Source: an uncultured Eubacteriales bacterium
Lineage (GTDB): Bacteria > Bacillota > Clostridia > Oscillospirales > CAG-272
Length of the DNA stretch: 11,370 bases
Assembly (NCBI GenBank): GCA_934401725.1
Contig: CAKRSS010000060.1
Location: 1-11,370, forward strand
Reading direction: 5' to 3'
Part shown: in pieces, positions 1 through 4,797 of the stretch
Layout: every line of letters starts with the position of its first letter
Numbering within the stretch: position 1 is the first letter of the stretch
Notes under the pieces: model-generated
The model's input: only the letters and a program-made list of their open reading frames with translations
Databases searched by the model: none
Told to the model about the DNA's origin: nothing
Program-made: the position numbers and the translations under genes

Positions 1-52
1 CCATAATATCACTCCCTTCTAAAAGTATAATACTACACTTCGGCGAATAAAT

Positions 53-221
53 CAAGGCGAAGCCTTGTATATCATCAATTCCGTAGGAATTGCATATCAT
101 CAACACGGAGTGTTGTATATCATCATTGCGAAAGCGGTATACAGCCTACGGCTGATGATATACACGCTACGCGTGATGATATACGCCTAACGGCGATGAT
201 ATACCATTGCTTTCGCAATGG
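53..221. repeat. Head-to-head array of eight GNA/GNNA-loop hairpins
   Basis: Eight short palindromes are separated by a ~9-10 nt spacer. The spacer reads TATATCATC (or CATATCATC) in the left half and GATGATATAC in the right half, so polarity flips near GTATAC (137-142). Examples are CAAGGC-GAA-GCCTTG (53-67), CAATTCC-GTA-GGAATTG (76-92), CAACAC-GGA-GTGTTG (101-115), an imperfect one with loop GAAA (125-138), and on the right AGCC-TAC-GGCT (143-153), CACGC-TAC-GCGTG, CGCC-TAAC-GGCG and CATTGC-TTTC-GCAATG (205-220). Read in the TATATCATC polarity, the loops are GAA, GTA, GGA, GAAA, GTA, GTA, GTTA and GAAA. Stems differ between units. No ORF or cas gene is nearby. Confidence 0.85.
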
Positions 222-223
222 AT

Positions 224-260
224 AAAAAAATCAAGCAACCTTTTGGTTGCTTGATTTTTT
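224..260 (-). terminator. Rho-independent terminator of tRNA-Gln
   Basis: A perfect 10-bp stem (TCAAGCAACC 231-240 with GGTTGCTTGA 245-254) with loop TTTT is flanked by an A run (224-230) and a T run (255-260). On the minus strand it ends in seven U residues directly after the tRNA 3' CCA. The flanking runs would also let it work on the plus strand. Confidence 0.9.
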
Positions 261-335
261 GGCTGCGGCACTAGGATTCGAACCTAGGTAATGACGGAGT
301 CAGAGTCCGTTGCCTTACCGCTTGGCGATGCCGCA
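260..335 (-). tRNA. trnQ: tRNA-Gln (anticodon CUG)
   Basis: The reverse complement folds as a complete cloverleaf: acceptor TGCGGCA/TGCCGCA, discriminator G, and an encoded 3' CCA (260-262 on the plus strand reads tgg). The anticodon arm is ACGGA-CTCTGAC-TCCGT, which places CTG at positions 34-36. The T arm contains GGTTCGAATCC. The D-arm region GCCAAGCGGTAAGGC and the overall form closely match known bacterial tRNA-Gln. It is a stand-alone gene with its own promoter and terminator. The CUG isoacceptor reads CAG codons. Confidence 0.95.
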
Positions 336-355
336 ATGTTTGATTGACAAGCCGT

Positions 356-384
356 ATTATATCAGAATATTCTCCGTTTGTCAA
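356..384 (-). promoter_or_regulatory. Sigma-A promoter of tRNA-Gln
   Basis: On the minus strand there is a perfect -35 TTGACA (379-384), a 17-nt spacer and a perfect -10 TATAAT (356-361). Predicted transcription starts near 349, about 14 nt before the mature tRNA 5' end at 335. Confidence 0.9.
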
Positions 385-432
385 GTGCTTTTTGGAAAAT
401 AATTCGCCGTGGAGGGCTCTTTTTTCACTATA

Positions 433-461
433 TTTTCTCTCCGGCGCGCCGTTTTTATACA
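433..461 (+). promoter_or_regulatory. Weak candidate promoter for feoAB
   Basis: A TATACA -10-like hexamer (456-461) lies 17 nt after a poor -35 TTTTCT (433-438), about 44 nt before the feoA start. The match is weak and I see no convincing Fur or DtxR box. It is listed because feoAB must be transcribed from the 385-490 gap, divergent from the tRNA. Confidence 0.25.
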
Positions 462-504
462 TTTCCGGCGCAAAAGAATATACTGTCGCGGGAGGTGATT
501 TCAA

Positions 505-708
505 ATGACGCTGTCAGAAGTCCGTGCGCCGCGGAGTGTACGGCTGGCGGGACTCGCGGACGAGGTTGCGTGGCTGGACAGTCTCGGCTTTCTGCCCGGC
601 TTCTCTATTATGGTGCTGACCAACACCCGCATCGGTGTGACACTGCGGCTGGCGGGTGTGACATACGCGCTCGGACGGCGCACCGCCGGAGCAATCCGCG
701 TCGAATAG
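505..708 (+). CDS. feoA: FeoA, ferrous iron transport accessory protein
   Basis: This 67-residue protein has the FeoA SH3-like fold signature: a leucine-rich start, then LDSLGFLPGFSIMVL (residues 24-38), a central GVTLRLAGVTYALG (44-57) and a closing AGAIRVE strand. FeoA is a small cytoplasmic protein thought to act on the FeoB iron(II) permease. At 67 residues it is slightly shorter than the usual ~75. The ATG at 505 follows an excellent ribosome binding site, GGAGGTGATT (491-500). feoB starts 76 bp downstream, so the two are probably one operon. No iron-regulator box was recognised upstream. The family call is firm; its exact role is known only from the family. Confidence 0.92.
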   Translation: MTLSEVRAPRSVRLAGLADEVAWLDSLGFLPGFSIMVLTNTRIGVTLRLAGVTYALGRRTAGAIRVE

Positions 709-715
709 CCGCGCG

Positions 716-765
716 CCGCGACGCATATAATGTGAGGACAACCGCCCGCATTCCTCACGTCGCGG
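716..765 (+). other. Structured feoA-feoB intergenic hairpin
   Basis: CCGCGACG (716-723) pairs perfectly with CGTCGCGG (758-765). Stacked inside on the 3' side, TGAGGA (733-738) pairs with TCCTCA (752-757). A 9-nt bulge (724-732) and a 13-nt loop complete the fold. It ends six nt before the feoB Shine-Dalgarno GAGGAGG (771-777). It could tune feoB translation or mRNA processing between the genes. There is no U tract, so it is not a classical terminator. Confidence 0.5.
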
Positions 766-784
766 GCGCTGAGGAGGTACACGC

Positions 785-2806
785 ATGGCCGAAACACGTC
801 ATCGTGCGGCGCTGGTCGGAGCGCCGAACTGCGGCAAATCCAGTCTTTTCAACCGGCTCACCGGCGGGCACGCCTACGTCGGCAACCGTGCCGGCGTGAC
901 GGTCGGCGCGCTGAGCGGCAGCATACCGGCGTCCCGTCTGCCGCGCTGCGGCGGCGCGACACTTACCGACCTGCCCGGCATTCGTTCGCTGACGCCGACC
1001 GGCGAGGACGAGGCGGTCAGCTGTCGCGCACTATGCAGGACGCCGCCCGAGCTTATCGTCAACGTGCTGTGCGCGACGACGCTCGAGCGCTGCATCGCGC
1101 TGACGCTGGAGCTTACGGAGGCGTTTCCGGACACGCCGCTACTATGCGCTGTCAACATGTGTGACGAGTTGCGCGCGAGCGGCATTGAGTTCGACGGCGC
1201 TGCCCTGTCCCGACTGCTCGGCGTGCCCGCGCTGCCCGTGTCCGCCGCGACCGGCGAGGGCATCGACCGCCTGCTCGAAGAGATGGACAGTATGCTGTCA
1301 TACGCACCGTGGCGAGTGGGGAGCGGAGAAAACAGCAGTTCCATTCACACCTCCCCAAAAAATCACACATACCATACCTGCCACACTAGCCATACCGACC
1401 GCGCAAGCCGCGCCGCCAAAGCGTCGCAGATTGCCGCAGCCGTCCTGCGACATACCGACGTGACACAGGCCCGCGTCAAAAGAACGACAGTCTCAACGAC
1501 CAAATCCGGTGCTAAAAGAGCGGCAGCCTCGGTGCTCGAGCCTACCCGTCCGAGCGCGACCGACCGCGCCGACCGCCTCCTGACCCACCCGGCGGTGGGA
1601 ATTCCGGCGCTGATTGCGGTGATGGCGGCGATATTCATCCTGATTTTCGGCCCGCCCGGCGAATGGCTGACGGCGGCGTTCGAGTTCGTGCTACTGCGGC
1701 CGCTCGAGGCGGCGGTGGAATGGCTCTGCGGGCTCGGACTGCCGCGCTTCGTCTGCCTGATACTGCACCGGTGGGTGGTCGGCGGAGTTGGAGCGGTGGT
1801 CTCGTTCATGCCGAAAATTCTCATGCTCTACCTGCTGCTGTCACTGCTTGAGGACAGCGGCTGTCTCGCCCGCGCTGCCTACCTCACCGACCCGCTGACG
1901 CGCCGTTTCGGGCTGAGTGGGCACAGTTTTATTTCGGTTCTGCTGGCGTTTGGGTGCAGCGTCCCGGCGATTGCAGCCACGCGGACACTCAAGGACGGCG
2001 CCGAGCGCCGCCGCTGCGCCATGCTGCTGCCGCTCATTCCCTGCTCTGCCCGGCTGCCGATGTACGCGGTGCTGTCCGGCGTCGTCATGGGCGGTGTGTA
2101 CGGTGGGAACGTGTACGGCTGGAGCATCACGGACGGCGGGAGTGGCGTCGGCCTTGCGGGGGCGGGCGCGTGGATACGTCCTCTGTTCATTCTCGCGCTT
2201 TATCTCGTGCCGTGCGCGGTATTTCTGCTGCTGTCGGCGATACTGCGACGGGGCGCGCGGCTGCCGCCCTTCATCGTGGAGCTCCCGCGTTACCGCTGGC
2301 CGCGGCCGGGGGTCGTAGCGTCGGGAGTTGTGCGGCAGTGCGGCGACTTTCTGCGCCGCGCGGCGGGGACGGTGTTTCTCTCGTCCGGCGTGATATGGAT
2401 GCTGTCCTGCCTGACGCCCCACTTCGCGCTGACGGACGACCCCGAGGGCAGTCTGCTGGCGTTGATGGCGGGGGCAATCTCTCCGCTGCTACGGCCACTG
2501 GGGCTTGACGACTGGCGACTCTGCGCCGCGCTTTTATCGGGGATCTGTGCCAAGGAGGGCAGCGTGGCGACGCTCGGCGTGCTCGCGCCCGGCGCGGGGA
2601 CGCTCACAGCACGGCTCTGTCGGATGCTGACGCCGTCGGGGGCGGTTGTATTCGGCGTATTTTATTCAATGTACCTGCCGTGTGCGGCGACGGTTGCCGC
2701 CATGCGGCAGGAGGTAGGCGTACGCCGGACGGCGGCAGGATTGGCTATGATGCTGGCGGCAGCCTACCTCGCGGCGTTGTGCGTATTGCATATGCACGTG
2801 TGCTGA
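785..2806 (+). CDS. feoB: FeoB, GTP-dependent Fe(II) permease with atypical linker
   Basis: A 673-residue inner-membrane ferrous iron importer. The N-terminal G domain has G1 GAPNCGKS (12-19), G2 around AGVTV, G3 DLPG (62-65), G4 NMCD (124-127) and G5 SAATGEG (from 153). The membrane part starts at ~258 (DRADRLLTHP). It has the gate motifs GCSVPAI (390-396), CSARLPMY (420-427) and AKEGSVATLG (589-598), and LPCAAT (631-636). Start: GAGGAGG at 771-777 precedes the ATG at 785. Oddities: residues ~175-257, where FeoB normally carries its helical domain, are low complexity, basic and Ser/Thr/Ala-rich, with four tandem His-Thr-X units at 194-205. A Cys (NVLCA) replaces the usual Asp of NVVDA in the G domain. 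The C-terminal HMHVC lies in a sequence repeated beyond trpS. All core motifs are intact, so I expect a working transporter. Confidence 0.95.
   Translation: MAETRHRAALVGAPNCGKSSLFNRLTGGHAYVGNRAGVTVGALSGSIPASRLPRCGGATLTDLPGIRSLTPTGEDEAVSCRALCRTPPELIVNVLCATTLERCIALTLELTEAFPDTPLLCAVNMCDELRASGIEFDGAALSRLLGVPALPVSAATGEGIDRLLEEMDSMLSYAPWRVGSGENSSSIHTSPKNHTYHTCHTSHTDRASRAAKASQIAAAVLRHTDVTQARVKRTTVSTTKSGAKRAAASVLEPTRPSATDRADRLLTHPAVGIPALIAVMAAIFILIFGPPGEWLTAAFEFVLLRPLEAAVEWLCGLGLPRFVCLILHRWVVGGVGAVVSFMPKILMLYLLLSLLEDSGCLARAAYLTDPLTRRFGLSGHSFISVLLAFGCSVPAIAATRTLKDGAERRRCAMLLPLIPCSARLPMYAVLSGVVMGGVYGGNVYGWSITDGGSGVGLAGAGAWIRPLFILALYLVPCAVFLLLSAILRRGARLPPFIVELPRYRWPRPGVVASGVVRQCGDFLRRAAGTVFLSSGVIWMLSCLTPHFALTDDPEGSLLALMAGAISPLLRPLGLDDWRLCAALLSGICAKEGSVATLGVLAPGAGTLTARLCRMLTPSGAVVFGVFYSMYLPCAATVAAMRQEVGVRRTAAGLAMMLAAAYLAALCVLHMHVC
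2785..2799 (-). repeat. 15-bp motif shared with the trpS downstream flank (feoB copy)
   Basis: ATTGCATATGCACGT here is the exact reverse complement of 8375-8389. Both sit 16-19 bp outside the GATGCC end of a 162-bp palindromic element, so the repeated module extends past the element and into the last codons of feoB. A shorter relative, GCATATGCAAT, is at 3076-3086. Confidence 0.7.
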
Positions 2807-2818
2807 CTGGGGATTAAA

Positions 2819-2980
2819 GGCATCACCGCGCAATGTCCGAGTGGCACACTTGCTTGCATCTTTGCCGTCATATTTCACAAAAATCCTTGTCTGTAGCGCT
2901 GCTACAGACTGCGGCTTTTTGTTTCATCTGACGAAAAATCTGACTGCGCAATTGCACCATCGGAATTACGCGGTGAAGCC
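2819..2980 (-). repeat. 162-bp palindromic element, copy A
   Basis: An imperfect inverted repeat over its whole length. Termini are GGCATCACCGCGCAAT and ATTACGCGGTGAAGCC, and the central stem is CTGTAGC-GCT-GCTACAG. Taking the GGCTTCACC end as the left end, this copy lies on the minus strand. It differs from copy B at about nine of 162 positions by eye. It is flanked by the direct 4-mer TAAA (2815-2818 and 2981-2984), a likely target duplication. It begins 12 bp after the feoB stop. No protein is encoded, which fits a MITE-like or REP-like element. Confidence 0.85.
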
Positions 2981-2993
2981 TAAAATTGATTTT

Positions 2994-3032
2994 GCGGTTT
3001 CCGCAGGGATAGCCTGCGGAAACCGCTTTTTT
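2994..3032 (+). terminator. Strong terminator hairpin beyond feoB
   Basis: A perfect 14-bp stem, GCGGTTTCCGCAGG (2994-3007) with CCTGCGGAAACCGC (3013-3026), has loop GATAG and is followed by T6 (3027-3032). It is the best terminator for feoAB. The same hairpin type recurs at 7850-7890 and, on the minus strand, at 8149-8181, each near a copy of the 162-bp element. It is therefore also a repeat module. Confidence 0.85.
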
Positions 3033-3034
3033 AT

Positions 3035-3061
3035 GAATAAGTTCTTTGGCCTTGGCAGGCG
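3035..3061 (+). repeat. Dispersed repeat around AATAAGTTCTTTG, copy 1
   Basis: The segment starting GAATAAGTTCTTTGGCC matches 8061-8086 at all but two of about 25 positions, in the same orientation. It follows the hairpin module here and follows element copy B in the second gap. No function is recognised. Confidence 0.6.
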
Positions 3062-3079
3062 ACCGATGGGGAGAGGCAT

Positions 3080-3120
3080 ATGCAATAGCCCACCCTCAAT
3101 TTCACTTTCCCCTATTGCAT
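3080..3120 (+). promoter_or_regulatory. Inverted repeat upstream of the sulfatase, possible operator
   Basis: ATGCAATAG (3080-3088) and CTATTGCAT (3112-3120) form a perfect 9-bp inverted repeat with a 23-nt gap. The right arm covers the predicted -35 of the sulfatase promoter, so a bound protein or a looped dimer could block transcription. The role is inferred. Confidence 0.4.
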
Positions 3121-3143
3121 TACGCCACAAAATTTGGTATAAT
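3115..3143 (+). promoter_or_regulatory. Promoter of the sulfatase gene
   Basis: A perfect -10 TATAAT (3138-3143) lies 17 nt after a poor -35, TTGCAT (3115-3120). Predicted start is near 3150, giving a leader of ~33 nt. The weak -35 combined with the overlapping inverted repeat suggests controlled expression. Confidence 0.6.
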
Positions 3144-3157
3144 AATACGAATACATA

Positions 3158-3171
3158 GCCGCTCCTGCGGC
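3158..3171 (+). other. Small leader hairpin before the sulfatase ribosome binding site
   Basis: GCCGC-TCCT-GCGGC is a perfect 5-bp stem ending two nt before the GGAGGG Shine-Dalgarno (3174-3179). Its loop CTCC could in principle pair with the GGAG of the ribosome binding site, but the hairpin is too small to claim control. Confidence 0.35.
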
Positions 3172-3182
3172 ACGGAGGGAAT

Positions 3183-4664
3183 ATGCAAAATAAAAAACGT
3201 CCGAATGTGCTGTTTATATTGACCGACGACCAACGCGCGGGCACTATCCACGCGCTCGGCAATGAGCAGATTATCACTCCCAACCTCGACCGGCTCGTGA
3301 ATGACGGCACCTCCTTCACCGGCGCGCATATCCCCGGCGGAACGGCGTCGGCGGTCTGTATGCCTAGCCGCGCTATGATAAATACCGGCAAAACACTGTT
3401 CCGCTTCCTCGATAACGGCAAGACTATCCCCACCGACTTCGCCACCCTGGGCGAGTCCTTCCTGCGCGGCGGCTATAACTGCTTCGAAACCGGCAAATGG
3501 CACAACGGACCCGAGGGCTTCGCCCGCAGCTTCAACGGCGGCCGCGACATTTTCTTCGGCGGCATGTGGGATCACTGGAATGTCCCCGTCTGCGACTACC
3601 GCGAGGACGGCAAATATGACCACGAAATCCCCTTCGTACCCAACTTCTCGGCGAATATGACGCCCGTCCGCGTGCTCGCGGATAAGATTCACGCCGGCGT
3701 CCACTCGACCGAGCTTTTCACGGAAGATGCCGTCGATTTCATCGAAAACTACGACAGCGACAGCCCCTTCTTCCTCTACCTCTCGACGCTCGCGCCGCAC
3801 GACCCGCGCACCATGCCCGAGAAGTACCGCAATATGTACGACCCCGACAAAATAGAGCTGCCGCCGAACTTCAGGCCCATGCCCGATTTCAGCTTCGGCT
3901 GGTCGGATAAGGGGCGGGACGAGGCGACGGCATCCTTCCCGCGCCGCCCCGAGGAGATACGCCGCCATATCGCCGATTATTACGCCATGATAAGCCACAT
4001 CGACGATTGCGTCGGTCGCGTCCTCGACGCGCTCGAGCGCCGCGGCATGTACGACGACACTATCATAGTTTTCTGCGGCGACAACGGCCTTGCCATCGGT
4101 CAGCACGGCCTCATGGGCAAGCAGAACATATTCGAGCACAGCACCGGCGTGCCGCTCATCATGCGCGGCCCCGGCATCCCGCGCGGAGAGCGGCGCGGGC
4201 AGTACGTCTACCTGCTCGACATCTACCCCACGCTCTGCCGGTTGTGCGGACTCGATATTCCCGCAAGCGTCGACGGAATCAGCTTCGACTGCATGTTCCG
4301 CGACCCTGATGCCGTCACGCGCCCCGAGATTTATTACGCCTTCCAGGCGCGCATCCGCGGCGTGGCAGACGGACAGTACAAACTCATCGAGTACCGCACC
4401 GACAACCTCAAGCTCACACAGCTCTTCGACCTCAAAAACGACCCGTGGGAGACTGTCAACCTGTTCGACTTCACGGGCTACGACGGGGTAGTCGCCCGCC
4501 TGCGCAGCCGTATGCGCGAGTTTGCGGTCGAGTGGGAGGAGGAGAAGCACGTCTACGGACAGCAGTTCTGGGAGCAGTACCGCCGCTACGACGAGGCGGC
4601 GCTGCACGGCGTGGACAAGCCCAAAGGGACTTCAATGGTGAATCAGGTCAAGGATTGGAAGTAA
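3183..4664 (+). CDS. Sulfatase (formylglycine type, AslA-like), cytoplasmic
   Basis: A 493-residue arylsulfatase-superfamily enzyme that would hydrolyse sulfate esters. Visible landmarks: the N-terminal metal pair in LTDDQR (D15, D16), the signature C-M-P-S-R (C59 to R63) whose Cys would become formylglycine, GKWH (K105, H107), APHDPR (H206), DNG (D300, N301) and GQHGLMGK (H308, K313). All expected metal and catalytic positions are present. A Cys-type motif in an anaerobe would normally need a radical-SAM maturase (anSME), which is not in this window. No signal peptide is seen, so the protein should stay in the cytosol and act on an imported small substrate. The ATG at 3183 follows GGAGGG closely. 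Natural substrate is unknown: sulfated sugar or choline-sulfate-like esters are possible. Transferase or phosphonate hydrolase activity of the superfamily cannot be excluded. Confidence 0.9.
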   Translation: MQNKKRPNVLFILTDDQRAGTIHALGNEQIITPNLDRLVNDGTSFTGAHIPGGTASAVCMPSRAMINTGKTLFRFLDNGKTIPTDFATLGESFLRGGYNCFETGKWHNGPEGFARSFNGGRDIFFGGMWDHWNVPVCDYREDGKYDHEIPFVPNFSANMTPVRVLADKIHAGVHSTELFTEDAVDFIENYDSDSPFFLYLSTLAPHDPRTMPEKYRNMYDPDKIELPPNFRPMPDFSFGWSDKGRDEATASFPRRPEEIRRHIADYYAMISHIDDCVGRVLDALERRGMYDDTIIVFCGDNGLAIGQHGLMGKQNIFEHSTGVPLIMRGPGIPRGERRGQYVYLLDIYPTLCRLCGLDIPASVDGISFDCMFRDPDAVTRPEIYYAFQARIRGVADGQYKLIEYRTDNLKLTQLFDLKNDPWETVNLFDFTGYDGVVARLRSRMREFAVEWEEEKHVYGQQFWEQYRRYDEAALHGVDKPKGTSMVNQVKDWK

Positions 4665-4669
4665 GCAGG

Positions 4670-4713
4670 GGCTTCACCGCACAATTCTGACAGCGAAATT
4701 GCGCAGTGATGCC
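4670..4713 (+). repeat. 44-bp mini version of the palindromic element, copy D
   Basis: GGCTTCACCGCACAATT (4670-4686) and AATTGCGCAGTGATGCC (4697-4713) match the two ends of the 162-bp elements. They are separated by only 10 nt, so the interior is missing. The arms pair at 14 of 17 positions. It starts six nt after the sulfatase stop. Unlike copies A-C, it has no flanking direct 4-mer. Confidence 0.75.
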
Positions 4714-4718
4714 TACGG

Positions 4719-4756
4719 GCGCAACCGTAAGCGCGCAACCGCAAGCGCGGTTGTGC
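4719..4756 (+). repeat. 14-bp tandem duplication and hairpin in the SGNH gene leader
   Basis: GCGCAACCGTAAGC (4719-4732) is repeated as GCGCAACCGCAAGC (4733-4746). The second copy pairs with GCGGTTGTGC (4747-4756) as a 10-bp stem with one G-T pair and loop AAGC. No T run follows, so it is not a standard terminator. No promoter is evident between here and 4798, so the SGNH gene may be read through from the sulfatase. Confidence 0.6.
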
Positions 4757-4797
4757 CTCAACCAAATATCAGGCTGGCTAAGGAGGCCATTGAAAGT

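Noticed and set aside
53..221. CRISPR array
   Set aside because: The repeat-like part is only ~9-10 nt, the units between are palindromes, polarity flips midway, and no cas gene is present.
385..504. Fur or DtxR box before feoA
   Set aside because: I found no convincing palindromic match to either consensus in the gap.
271..504. Minus-strand 77-codon frame across the tRNA gene
   Set aside because: It overlaps the tRNA and its promoter and has no coding signs.
3120..4607. 495-codon open frame on the minus strand, antisense to the sulfatase
   Set aside because: It mirrors the sulfatase frame; GC-rich third positions remove stops on the opposite strand. The protein is a low-complexity Val/Ala/Glu mixture with no motifs, while the sulfatase has all active-site residues.
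4699..4797. N-terminal extension of the SGNH protein from an ATG at 4699
   Set aside because: It would translate the end of copy D and the tandem hairpin, has no ribosome binding site, and would bury the signal peptide 33 residues into the protein.
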